From: Deinococcus sp.
Lineage (GTDB): Bacteria; Deinococcota; Deinococci; Deinococcales; Deinococcaceae
Reading direction: 5' to 3'
Length of the DNA: 14,632 bases
Assembly: GCF_025362455.1 (NCBI RefSeq)
Contig: NZ_JANYGJ010000013.1
Coordinates: forward strand, 1 to 14,632
This document shows, piece by piece, positions 1 to 9,529 of this stretch; within the stretch, counting starts at the first letter, position 1, and the number at the start of each line of letters is the position of its first letter. The position numbers and the translations under genes are program-made. The notes beneath the pieces are model-generated. The model was given only the letters and a program-made list of their open reading frames with translations. It had not been told where the DNA came from and searched no databases.

Positions 1-819
<819 letters not shown>

Positions 820-840
820 AATAAAGCAGTTTAGATTACA

Positions 841-898
841 GCGCCGCTCCAGCACAGCCGGTAAGATTTCGGCATGTTGGACGGCGTATTCTTTTTTT
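841..898 (+). terminator. Intrinsic terminator after clpX
   Basis: A long imperfect hairpin: CGCCG (842-846) pairs with CGGCG (882-886), TCCAGCA (848-854) with TGTTGGA (875-881, one G-U), and GCCG (857-860) with CGGC (870-873) around a 9-nt loop. It is followed by a seven-T run at 892-898. It starts about 20 bp after the clpX stop, so it should separate clpX transcription from lon. Confidence 0.78.
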
Positions 899-920
899 CC
901 TGCACGGCCCCGCTGAATTC

Positions 921-947
921 GGGTGACACAATGAGTGTTGGTCACCC
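921..947. promoter_or_regulatory. Interrupted palindrome upstream of lon (possible operator)
   Basis: GGGTGAC (921-927) and GTCACCC (941-947) are perfect 7-bp inverted arms, with an inner ACA/TGT extension (928-930 against 936-938). No T-run follows, so it does not look like a terminator. It lies about 97 bp before the lon start, where a regulator could bind. It does not match the CIRCE or HAIR heat-shock operators as I know them, nor the Deinococcus radiation/desiccation motif. I could not assign a convincing -35/-10 pair for lon in 948-1030. The operator role is inference. Confidence 0.4.
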
Positions 948-1043
948 TACCCAGCGCGGCGCACAGGCGGTTTACGCTCCTTATCAACCCCTCTACGCGC
1001 CGCATGATGTTGTATTACCGGCGCGGAACTTCAAGGAGCAAAC

Positions 1044-3482
<2,439 letters not shown>

Positions 3483-3504
3483 CGCTGAGCTGAATAAACG
3501 ATTT

Positions 3505-3535
3505 CTCCCCTGCTTTGTTGGCGGGGGAGTTTTTT
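3505..3535 (+). terminator. Intrinsic terminator after lon
   Basis: CTCCCCTGC (3505-3513) pairs with GCGGGGGAG (3521-3529) through a 9-bp stem with one G-U, 7-nt loop, then six T (3530-3535). It begins 22 bp after the lon stop. The 3' arm and T-run abut the possible TTG start of the next ORF. Confidence 0.9.
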
Positions 3536-3860
3536 GTGCTCAGAATGGGACATTAAGCGTCGCCGCACCGTTGATCGGAAAGTCGAGTTCCCCACCGGCT
3601 GCTCGGTGGTGCTGATGCTGCCGCTGCTGCTGGTGGCGGCCCCATTCGTGCTGACCGTCATGGCGATTCAGGAACGGTGGCAAGGCTGTCCGCAATGTGG
3701 GCGTCGCGGCACGCTGGAGCGGGTGTACGTCGGCCCGGAGCGGGATGAGGATGAGCAGGTGCGGGGCAGGCGTGTGCCCCCAGAGTGGACGGTCTGGCAG
3801 TGTCAGGGGTGCGGAGCGCGGTTCGCTCAGGACCGGACGCTCACGCCCCTGGGCTCCTGA
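3534..3860 (+). CDS. Small membrane-anchored protein with a C-terminal zinc-ribbon-like motif, function unknown
   Basis: 108 aa if read from TTG 3534. A short basic N-terminus is followed by one hydrophobic segment (about residues 24-46). A soluble tail then carries two cysteine pairs, CPQC (52-55) and CQGC (90-93), spaced as a possible four-Cys zinc ribbon. A hydrophilic, acidic/arginine-rich linker joins the pairs. Codon use is typical of the genome, so the frame is probably real. The start is uncertain: TTG 3534 sits 4 nt after the GGGGGAG of the lon terminator arm. GTG 3606 or 3609 and ATG 3615 would start the protein inside the membrane segment. The 3' end overlaps the convergent ribokinase gene by 20 bp. 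I do not recognise the family. Confidence 0.55.
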   Translation: MCSEWDIKRRRTVDRKVEFPTGCSVVLMLPLLLVAAPFVLTVMAIQERWQGCPQCGRRGTLERVYVGPERDEDEQVRGRRVPPEWTVWQCQGCGARFAQDRTLTPLGS

Positions 3861-4734
3861 GCGCCCCCTCGATCTCTGAGCGCGTCGGCATGGCGGCCTG
3901 GGCGCCCAGTTTGGTGCAGGCCAGGGCTCCGGCCATGCCCGCCGCTCGCAAGGCTTCCGGCAGTTCAGCGCCGCCCGCGAGCCAGGCAACCAGCACGCCG
4001 CAGAAAGTGTCGCCCGCTCCGGTGGTGTCCACGACCTGAACCGGGTGGGCGGGTTGACGAAGCGTTCCAGTCGAGGTGACAGCCAGCGAGCCGCGTGAAC
4101 CCAGCGTGACGATCACGGTGCTCAAGCCGCGCTGAAGCAGGCTCCGGGCATTCTCTTCCTCATCACCTGACCCGCTGAGTTGCGCCAGCTCGTGCTCGTT
4201 GACGATCAGCACGTCGATCAGCGGCCAGAGGTCGGCTGCCAGCTCGCGGCCAGGGGCGGCGTTGAGAATGACCTGGGCGCCGACCTGTTTGGCCCGTTGC
4301 GCGGCGGCCAGCACGACTTCGGGGCTGATCTCCTGCTGCGTCAGCAGATGGGTCACGCCGGTCCAGTCGGCGCTCAGATCGGCGGGCGAGTAGTGGCGGT
4401 TGGCACCGCTGGCCACCGTGATGCTGTTTTCTCCGCCCTCCGAGACGGTGATGAGGGCGACGCCGCTGGGGCTGTCCAGCTCGCGCAGATGCGTCAGGTC
4501 CACGCCCGCCCCGGTTAGCGCTGTGCGGGCGACTGAAGCGAAAGAGTCGCGGCCCAGGGCGCCGCAGAACTGCACGCTGGCTCCGGCGCGGGCGGCGGCC
4601 ACCGCCTGGTTGGCGCCCTTGCCGCCGGGCAGCACCTGGGCGTCGCCGCCGAGGACCGTCTCACCGGGGGCCGGTGGGCGCACGACCCGCACCAGGATGT
4701 CCGTATTGACGCTGCCGACGATTCTGACGCTCAC
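3841..4734 (-). CDS. rbsK: Ribokinase (PfkB family sugar kinase)
   Basis: Phosphorylates D-ribose to ribose 5-phosphate with ATP, in the cytoplasm, feeding pentose phosphate and nucleotide pathways. 297 aa, normal for the family. Visible: N-terminal GSVNTD (7-12), PfkB signature 1 GGKGANQAVAAARAG (37-51), the NEHE motif (179-182), and signature 2 DTTGAGDTF (236-244) with the catalytic base Asp242. The GGKGANQAVAAARAG sequence is ribokinase-like rather than fructokinase- or adenosine-kinase-like, but the exact sugar is inferred. The start is GTG at 4734, four bases after the stop of the upstream deaminase, with no clear ribosome binding site, so translational coupling is likely. It is the last gene of a minus-strand group and I see no terminator after it. 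Confidence 0.88.
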   Translation of the reverse strand: MSVRIVGSVNTDILVRVVRPPAPGETVLGGDAQVLPGGKGANQAVAAARAGASVQFCGALGRDSFASVARTALTGAGVDLTHLRELDSPSGVALITVSEGGENSITVASGANRHYSPADLSADWTGVTHLLTQQEISPEVVLAAAQRAKQVGAQVILNAAPGRELAADLWPLIDVLIVNEHELAQLSGSGDEEENARSLLQRGLSTVIVTLGSRGSLAVTSTGTLRQPAHPVQVVDTTGAGDTFCGVLVAWLAGGAELPEALRAAGMAGALACTKLGAQAAMPTRSEIEGALRSPGA

Positions 4735-4738
4735 ACGT

Positions 4739-5308
4739 TCACTCTACGTCAGCCGTCTCGTTCGGGTAGCGCTCACGCCACAGCGCCCAGCCCTCGTCGG
4801 GGAAGGCTTTCTTGGCTTCGGGGGCGAACAGCGCGGCGCCCTCGCGCTCCAACTCGGAATCAGGGCAGGCGACGACTTCGGTGGTCTGCATGGCGGGATG
4901 CCCGTCCCAGGCGATCAGGCGCCCGGAGCCGCCCCAGGCGTCGGCGGTGGCCCAGACGATGCGCCCGATTTGCAACAGGGCCGAGGCGCCGCCGCACATC
5001 AGGCAGGGCTCCAGGCTGGTGTAGAGCGTCAGCGACTGAGGATTTTTGAGCTTGCCCGCCTGAAAAAACACGTCCATCTCGGCGTGCGAGACGCTGGCGC
5101 CGCCGACGTGCCGACTGGTCTGGGGCTCGCCCACCCGGTTGCGGCCCCGGAAGATGACGGTGCCCTGGGCGTCCACCAGTACGGCGCCCACCGGGGAGCT
5201 GCCCGCCTGCTGCGCCTCTCTGGCCAGGGCCAGGGCTTCGCGGAGGTAGGCGGCGTGAGGCTGCGCCTGGCGGGCGGGACGCTCTGTATTCCTGGTTTTT
5301 GGGGTCAT
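4739..5308 (-). CDS. Nucleoside/nucleobase deaminase, cytidine-deaminase-like fold
   Basis: Zinc-dependent hydrolytic deaminase of the CDA/TadA/guanine-deaminase superfamily. 189 aa from ATG 5308. The zinc and catalytic motif HAE is at 75-77 (H75 ligand, E77 proton shuttle) and PCLMC at 101-105 (C102, C105 ligands). The order and 25-residue spacing fit the tRNA adenosine / guanine deaminase side of the family. However, HAEMDVFF and the stretch after PCLMC differ from canonical TadA, so I do not call tadA; the substrate is open. Start choice: TAAACT at 5315-5320 lies exactly 6 nt before ATG 5308, a leaderless arrangement, so the GTG at 5314 would precede the transcript start. It is coupled to ribokinase (4-nt gap), which suggests nucleoside or base salvage. 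Confidence 0.85.
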   Translation of the reverse strand: MTPKTRNTERPARQAQPHAAYLREALALAREAQQAGSSPVGAVLVDAQGTVIFRGRNRVGEPQTSRHVGGASVSHAEMDVFFQAGKLKNPQSLTLYTSLEPCLMCGGASALLQIGRIVWATADAWGGSGRLIAWDGHPAMQTTEVVACPDSELEREGAALFAPEAKKAFPDEGWALWRERYPNETADVE

Positions 5309-5314
5309 AAACAC

Positions 5315-5320
5315 AGTTTA
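5315..5320 (-). promoter_or_regulatory. Leaderless -10 element of the deaminase gene
   Basis: On the minus strand TAAACT is followed by 6 nt and then ATG 5308. This matches the Deinococcus TANNNT box that places the transcript 5' end at the start codon. No good -35 is visible. It decides the start in favour of ATG 5308. Confidence 0.6.
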
Positions 5321-5362
5321 AAAACAGCTCGCGGCGCCCACGCCGTTTCCTAAAGAATTCAG

Positions 5363-5698
5363 CTAAAGACTGCCGCTGGTTTCTGAAGAATCGGTGGGCG
5401 CCGCGTCCAGACCTGGCGCTGAAGCGTCGATGACGGTCAGCGATCTCAGCGTCTCGCCCTGGTGCCAGCCGTATTCGGGCGTGGCGAAACCCAGGCCCTG
5501 GGCCATCGCCTCGGCGGTGGCGTGGTCGGGTTCGGAGTCAAGACTGAACAGCAAAAACCTGGAGCCGCCCGGCGCGATGCGGCAGTACAGGTCCTCGCCG
5601 ATCTGAACCTGCTGGGTGCGACCTGTTTCACGGGAGCGCTGCTGGGCGCGGCGCAACACGTCCCGAATTTTCACGGTGTCGGTGGGAGGCAGGGCCAT
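5363..5698 (-). CDS. Conserved-looking hypothetical protein, 111 aa
   Basis: I do not recognise the family. Residues 1-30 are predicted helical and basic (KIRDVLRRAQQRSRETGR), the middle (about 31-70) looks like an alpha/beta domain (VQIGEDLYCRI, FLLFSLDSEP, TAEAMAQGLGF), and the tail from about 90 is low-complexity Ser/Ala/Thr/Pro. No signal peptide, membrane segment or Cys motif. The start is chosen because TACCCT (5705-5710, minus strand) stands 6 nt before ATG 5698, a leaderless arrangement. The frame is open much further upstream, but there it is only the antisense of the aminotransferase gene. It is divergent from that gene (63 bp apart) and 54 bp upstream of the deaminase on the same strand, so it could share a transcript with deaminase and ribokinase. 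Confidence 0.75.
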   Translation of the reverse strand: MALPPTDTVKIRDVLRRAQQRSRETGRTQQVQIGEDLYCRIAPGGSRFLLFSLDSEPDHATAEAMAQGLGFATPEYGWHQGETLRSLTVIDASAPGLDAAPTDSSETSGSL

Positions 5699-5704
5699 GC
5701 CCCC

Positions 5705-5710
5705 AGGGTA
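5705..5710 (-). promoter_or_regulatory. Leaderless -10 element of the 111-aa gene
   Basis: Minus-strand TACCCT, then GGGGGC, then ATG 5698: TANNNT plus a 6-nt gap. It lies back to back with the aminotransferase -10 at 5750-5755. No recognisable -35 hexamer. Confidence 0.6.
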
Positions 5711-5749
5711 GCGCGGGAAGCGGGGCCTGTTGCCGCCCGGCGGATGCTC

Positions 5750-5755
5750 TATAAC
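5750..5755 (+). promoter_or_regulatory. Leaderless -10 element of the aminotransferase gene
   Basis: TATAAC is followed by 6 nt and ATG 5762. The last base departs from TANNNT, but the spacing equals that of the neighbouring leaderless genes. CTGTTG lies 17 nt upstream as a poor -35. It supports ATG 5762 over the in-frame ATG at 5744. Confidence 0.5.
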
Positions 5756-5761
5756 CTGAAG

Positions 5762-6856
5762 ATGACTCCGCCCGTTTCGTCCAGCCCTTCCGTCACCAGT
5801 CTCAGCGGCGTGCGCGGCGCGGTGCAGCGGACTCCCACGTACCCGTTCACGCCCGTAGACGCGCCCATCAAGCTCGACCAGAACGAATCGCCGCTGGATT
5901 TTCCGGAGGAACTGCGTGCCCTGGCGCTTGCCCGCCTGGCGAGGCAGCCGCTCAACCGCTATCCCGATCTGCACGCCGACACCCTGCGTGCGCAGATTGC
6001 CGCCTTCGAGGGCTGGGATCCGGAGGGCGTGGTGGTCACGCCCGGCAGCAACGTGCTGATTAAGGTGCTGACCGAGATGGCGGGCCTGGACCAGCGGGTG
6101 CTGAGTGTGCGGCCCAATTTCTCGCTGTACGGACTGGAAGCCAGTTTGCTGGGCGCGGGGCTCACCGAAGTGCCGCTGAATCCAGATTTCTCGCTGCCAG
6201 TCGCAGGATTGGTGCGCGAACTCGGCGCGGGCGGGCCGGGTCTGCTGTTCGTGACCCAGCCGCACGCCCCCACCGGCCACCTCGACGCCGAGGCCGATGT
6301 ACGCACCGTGCTCGACGCTGCCGGTGACGGCTGGATCGCCGTGCTCGACGAGGCGTACCACCAGTTTGCCGGGCGCGATGGGCGCAAAGCCGTGCGGGCA
6401 CGCCCCAACCGGGTCTCGCTGCGGACCTTTTCCAAAGCCTGGGGGCTGGCGGGGCTGCGGCTGGGCTACGCGCTGGCTGCACCGGAGCTGGCCCAGAACC
6501 TGCAAAAGCTGGTCAGCCCCTTCAACGTGAGTGCGCTGGTCACGGCGGTCGCTGGTGTTGCCCTGGAGCACCCGCAGTACATGGTTGAACGCGCCGCCCA
6601 GACCGTGCAGGAGCGGGAACGGGTGCTGGCGGCGCTGGCGAACCATCCGGTCTACACGGCGGTGGCGTCGAAGGCGAACTTCTTTTTGCTGCGCACGCCG
6701 GACGCCGACGCCGCTTACGCGTATCTGCTCTCACGCGGCATTCTGGTGCGGCGCCAGGACAAATTGCCGGGCCTGAGCGGCTGCCTGCGCGTCAGCATCG
6801 GTACGCCAGCCGAGAACGGCGCCGTGCTCTCGGCGCTGCTGGAGATCAGGAGCTGA
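5762..6856 (+). CDS. hisC: Histidinol-phosphate aminotransferase family protein (class I/II, PLP)
   Basis: PLP enzyme that would transfer an amino group from glutamate to imidazole-acetol phosphate in histidine synthesis; paralogues act on aromatic amino acids or other substrates. 364 aa, normal length. Visible: the substrate-side LDQNESP (38-44), NRYPD (65-69), TPGSN (93-97), QPHAPTG (166-172) in place of the usual NPNNPTG, DEAYHQF (196-202), the PLP lysine K225 in TFSKAWGLAGLR (222-233), and an Arg343 candidate for carboxylate binding in LRVSIG. The start at ATG 5762 follows the leaderless -10; the frame is open upstream but that part is antisense to the 111-aa gene. No other his genes are adjacent, so the exact substrate is less sure than the family. 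Confidence 0.85.
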   Translation: MTPPVSSSPSVTSLSGVRGAVQRTPTYPFTPVDAPIKLDQNESPLDFPEELRALALARLARQPLNRYPDLHADTLRAQIAAFEGWDPEGVVVTPGSNVLIKVLTEMAGLDQRVLSVRPNFSLYGLEASLLGAGLTEVPLNPDFSLPVAGLVRELGAGGPGLLFVTQPHAPTGHLDAEADVRTVLDAAGDGWIAVLDEAYHQFAGRDGRKAVRARPNRVSLRTFSKAWGLAGLRLGYALAAPELAQNLQKLVSPFNVSALVTAVAGVALEHPQYMVERAAQTVQERERVLAALANHPVYTAVASKANFFLLRTPDADAAYAYLLSRGILVRRQDKLPGLSGCLRVSIGTPAENGAVLSALLEIRS

Positions 6857-6904
6857 ATTTCGGCAGCGCAACCCCCCTCCGGCGGCGCAGAAGGTCTGGA
6901 CCGC

Positions 6905-7360
6905 TCAGCGGCGGCTGAAATCTGGGATCAGCAGGGTCTTGACCGTGTTGTTGCCGCTAAACACCCCGAACAGATTGGACTTGATATACGAACTGCTCAC
7001 GGCGTTGTGGACCGCCAGCGGCAGGCCGTCGGAGGGGTACTGGTTGGTGACCGGATCGATCGGCAGGCTCAGCGCCAGGGTGCCCACCAGCACCGCGCCC
7101 AGCAGCAGGCCGCCGACGGCCCCGGCGACCAGATGCCACGGCTCGGCCTGAATAACCAGGCGCCGGGCAAACCAGGCCACCGCAAAGCCCAACAGGGCGG
7201 CCAGCGGCAGGGCAGGCCAGCCCGCGAAGAGGACGTTGCTCAGAAAGCAGACGACCACGCAGCCCACACCCCAGACCAGTCCGGCGAGGCCCCGGCGGGC
7301 GCCCAGCGCCGTAGTCGCGGCCAGCAGGGTGATGAGCACGGCGTCAAACCAGGTAATCAC
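6905..7360 (-). CDS. CvpA-like small integral membrane protein
   Basis: 151 aa with about four hydrophobic segments (roughly 5-22, 28-46, 50-66, 78-98) and a polar C-terminal third with no catalytic motif. The opening ITWFDAVLITLLAATTALGARRGL resembles the start of CvpA / colicin V production family proteins, which are inner-membrane proteins of poorly defined role. The Ser/Asn-rich tail is typical of some members. The start GTG 7360 lies 7 nt after TACACT (7368-7373, minus strand), again leaderless. It is convergent with the aminotransferase (48 bp between stops, no clear terminator) and divergent from the response regulator. Family assignment is moderate. Confidence 0.7.
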   Translation of the reverse strand: MITWFDAVLITLLAATTALGARRGLAGLVWGVGCVVVCFLSNVLFAGWPALPLAALLGFAVAWFARRLVIQAEPWHLVAGAVGGLLLGAVLVGTLALSLPIDPVTNQYPSDGLPLAVHNAVSSSYIKSNLFGVFSGNNTVKTLLIPDFSRR

Positions 7361-7367
7361 AGAGCGC

Positions 7368-7373
7368 AGTGTA
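7368..7373 (-). promoter_or_regulatory. Leaderless -10 element of the CvpA-like gene
   Basis: Minus-strand TACACT, 7 nt, then GTG 7360. The spacing is one base longer than in the other leaderless genes here. The same hexamer TACACT precedes the divergent response regulator. Confidence 0.5.
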
Positions 7374-7473
7374 GGGCAAGCGTTCTTGCATGCGGGTCAC
7401 AAGGTTAGCGCTCTGTAAGGGAGTGCTGGGCCTGCCTGTGAGCCTTCGTCCACAACTGGAAACGGGCGGGCCG

Positions 7474-7479
7474 TACACT
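7474..7479 (+). promoter_or_regulatory. Leaderless -10 element of the response regulator
   Basis: TACACT followed by ACGGCC and ATG 7486. This exact TANNNT-N6-ATG layout chooses ATG 7486 among several in-frame starts (a long upstream extension and ATG 7501). Confidence 0.65.
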
Positions 7480-7485
7480 ACGGCC

Positions 7486-8157
7486 ATGACTGGTACTGGC
7501 ATGACTGGCCCCGTGATCCGCGTCCTGCTCGCCGACGACCACGCCCTGTTCCGGCAGGGCCTCAAAAGCCTGCTGGAGAGCGAGGGCATGCGCGTCATCG
7601 GTGAGGCGTCCAACGGGCGCGAGGCCATCCGCTACGCCGCCGAGACGCACCCCGACGTCATTTTGATGGACATTCAGATGCCGGAACTCGACGGCGTGAA
7701 GGCCACCCAGAACATTCTGGAGATCGACCGCAATGCCAAGGTCATCATCATCACCATGTACCGCCAGGACCGCTACGTGTTCGAGGCGGTCAAGGCGGGC
7801 GCGCGCGGCTACATCCTCAAGGACGCCGACGCCACCACCCTGATCGACGCCATCGTGCGGGTGGCGGGCGGCGAGGCGCTGCTCGAACCCGATATGGCCC
7901 AGAGCGTGCTCGATGACTTCCGTGACAAGCGCGAGGTGCTGCCCAGCGGCAAGCACGCCGACCTCAACGACCGCGAAACTATGATTCTGAAGCTGCTGGC
8001 TCAGGGCTTCTCGAACCAGGAAATCGCCCTGCGCCTCGACATCTCCGAGAAGACGGTGCGCAACCGCCTGTCCGAGATTTTCACCAAGCTCCAGCTCAAC
8101 AACCGCACCCAGGCCGCGCTGTACGCCATCCGCGAGGGCATTGCCAACCTTGATTAA
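7486..8157 (+). CDS. NarL/FixJ-family two-component response regulator
   Basis: DNA-binding transcription factor activated by phosphorylation from an unidentified histidine kinase. 223 aa. The receiver domain (about 10-125) has acidic pair D17-D18, phospho-acceptor D62 in MDIQMPELDG, T90 and K112, all expected positions. A LuxR/NarL helix-turn-helix fills about 158-220 (LNDRETMILKLLAQG, then SNQEIALRLDISEKTVRNRL). The N-terminus MTGTGMTG comes from an ATGACTGG direct repeat (7486 and 7501); family members usually start close to the IRVLLADDH strand, so these residues are extra. No kinase gene is adjacent, so this is an orphan within the window and its regulon cannot be read here. Confidence 0.93.
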   Translation: MTGTGMTGPVIRVLLADDHALFRQGLKSLLESEGMRVIGEASNGREAIRYAAETHPDVILMDIQMPELDGVKATQNILEIDRNAKVIIITMYRQDRYVFEAVKAGARGYILKDADATTLIDAIVRVAGGEALLEPDMAQSVLDDFRDKREVLPSGKHADLNDRETMILKLLAQGFSNQEIALRLDISEKTVRNRLSEIFTKLQLNNRTQAALYAIREGIANLD

Positions 8158-8190
8158 GCGCCGGGCACAGGCTGGGCCGCAGGTGCCCCG

Positions 8191-8230
8191 GTCCCAGATG
8201 CCCCAGTCCCAGATACCCCAGTCCCAGATA
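8191..8230 (+). repeat. 15-bp tandem repeat, 2.7 copies
   Basis: Units GTCCCAGATGCCCCA (8191-8205), GTCCCAGATACCCCA (8206-8220) and partial GTCCCAGATA (8221-8230). Only one base differs between the two full units. It lies in the gap after the response regulator. In one frame it would read as repeated PQSQI, but there is no good start for that reading. Confidence 0.85.
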
Positions 8231-8260
8231 TACGTGGCGGGCTGCCAGCGCACCTGGACC

Positions 8261-8425
8261 ATGACGAGCAGCGAGTCCGACCTGGCCTACACCGAACTCA
8301 GCTTTCCCGAATGCCCGGAGTGCCCGCACCGAGTCATGCCGGACGGTGGGCCGAGTTTCTGCACGCTCAGGCCAGCGTCGGCAGCGCACCCGTTCGCGGC
8401 GCTGGCCGGGCTTGTGGTGGAGTGA
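8261..8425 (+). CDS. Possible small Cys-containing protein, 54 aa
   Basis: Unrecognised short ORF with genome-like codon use (mostly G/C third positions). It contains CPECPH (about residues 19-24) and a further Cys at about 34, a possible partial metal site or Fe-S/zinc knuckle. No ribosome binding site or TANNNT box is evident before ATG 8261; GTG 8234, in frame, is another start. Its TGA at 8423-8425 overlaps a GTG (8422) that is in frame with the downstream serine hydrolase, giving a GTGA junction of the kind seen in coupled genes. It may be real and cotranscribed with that gene, or it may be a chance ORF. Confidence 0.4.
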   Translation: MTSSESDLAYTELSFPECPECPHRVMPDGGPSFCTLRPASAAHPFAALAGLVVE

Positions 8426-8463
8426 GGGAGCTGTTGCCCCCAGGTCTCCAGACTCGTTTGCAA

Positions 8464-9327
8464 ATGACCCCTCTCCCTTCCCCCGAACAACGCGGCCTGG
8501 ACTTCTTGCATTCACTGCGCGGCGCGGGCTACGGCGGCGAGATCGGGCTGTACGTCACCGACCTGGAGGGCACGGAACTCGCCACGCTGAACGCTGATCG
8601 GGTCTTCCCCGCCGCCAGCCTGATCAAAGTGCCGCTGCTGCTACACGCGCTGGAACGGGCGCAACAGGGCGAACTCGATCTGGATGAGCGCCGCGTCATG
8701 CAGGCCGCCGATCAGGTCTCCGGCGCGGGCGTGCTGCATGAGCTGGACGCTGGCCTGAGCCTGAACGTGCGCGACCTGCTGACGCTGATGATCGTGGTGA
8801 GCGACAACACCGCCACCAACCTGGTGATCGAGCTGCTGGGAGTAGAGCTGGGAGTAGAGGCAGTGAACGCCTGGCTGACCGACCAGGGCCATGTCCGGAC
8901 CCGGCTGGTGGGCAAGCTGCAACTGCCGCCCGAACTGGGGAACGAGGCCCAGCGGCGCGGCGAGCGCAACACGACCAGCGCCGCCGAGCAGACCCGACTG
9001 TTTCTGAAGTTGTGGCAGGGCCGACGGCTGGACAGAGCACACCGCCAACTCGCCCTGAGCATCCTGGGGCGCCAGCAGTACCGCGACATCCTGGCCCGCA
9101 AGCTGCCGCATGGCCCCGGCGGTGAGCGGCTGCACCAGACTTACACCAAAAGTGGCGAACTCGTCGGCGTTCACCACGACGCCAGGCTGCTGCTGCTGCC
9201 CAGGCCGCTGTGCGTGGCCCTGCTCAGCGAGGGCGGCGGCGACCCCGGCGAGCATCCCGAAAACCGCGACGTGCTGAGATTGGCGAGTGCGCTCTATCCG
9301 CTCCTGGCCGAACTCGGCGGACTCTGA
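8464..9327 (+). CDS. Class A beta-lactamase-like serine hydrolase (Beta-lactamase2 type)
   Basis: Penicillin-recognising serine hydrolase fold, 287 aa from ATG 8464. Visible: nucleophile SLIK (Ser52-Lys55), SDN (113-115), and KSG (229-231) in place of KTG. The omega-loop region reads LPPELGNEAQRRGERNTTSA. Aligning PELG-N and RNTTS with class A EPELN and RDTTT puts Pro155 where the general base Glu166 should be, so classical beta-lactam hydrolysis is doubtful. No signal peptide is seen, so the product would stay cytoplasmic unless the start is wrong. GTG 8422, overlapping the upstream ORF stop, is the main alternative and adds no signal either. A perfect 12-bp tandem duplication adds LGVE at about 125-132. 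Natural substrate unknown; could be a peptidase or esterase. Confidence 0.82.
   Translation: MTPLPSPEQRGLDFLHSLRGAGYGGEIGLYVTDLEGTELATLNADRVFPAASLIKVPLLLHALERAQQGELDLDERRVMQAADQVSGAGVLHELDAGLSLNVRDLLTLMIVVSDNTATNLVIELLGVELGVEAVNAWLTDQGHVRTRLVGKLQLPPELGNEAQRRGERNTTSAAEQTRLFLKLWQGRRLDRAHRQLALSILGRQQYRDILARKLPHGPGGERLHQTYTKSGELVGVHHDARLLLLPRPLCVALLSEGGGDPGEHPENRDVLRLASALYPLLAELGGL
8836..8859 (+). repeat. 12-bp perfect in-frame tandem duplication
   Basis: CTGGGAGTAGAG occurs at 8836-8847 and 8848-8859 without a mismatch, encoding LGVE-LGVE. The GGA and GTA codons are unlike the surrounding codon use, and the perfect identity suggests a recent slippage event. Confidence 0.85.
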
Positions 9328-9529
9328 GGCGTCACTGGCCGGGGGACATTCAGACCGACGTATTTGAGTACAGTGAGTGGACGAAGCGGTCAATAGGCAC
9401 GATCTGTCTTTTTTCTCGGCCCTCTTTTCCAAGTCTTTACGGTTGTGCGGGCTTGCCGTATCAGGCTACAGATTTCCGAAAAAGTTCAGCTAGATGCGCG
9501 GCCAGCGCCACAAAAGCCCGCTGTGTGGG

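Noticed and set aside
5462..5761. Upstream extension of the aminotransferase reading frame
   Set aside because: It is antisense to the 111-aa gene and lies upstream of the -10 element; the family length fits a start at 5762.
5699..6646. Minus-strand extension of the 111-aa gene to 427 codons
   Set aside because: This part is antisense to the aminotransferase gene; the leaderless -10 fixes the start at ATG 5698.
7390..7485. N-terminal extension of the response regulator
   Set aside because: The receiver domain is complete without it and the TACACT-N6-ATG layout places the transcript start at 7486.
9328..9529. Possible small genes or RNA in the gap before the cytochrome operon
   Set aside because: No start with a ribosome binding site, no strong hairpin with T-run and no recognisable RNA; only weak promoter-like hexamers were seen.
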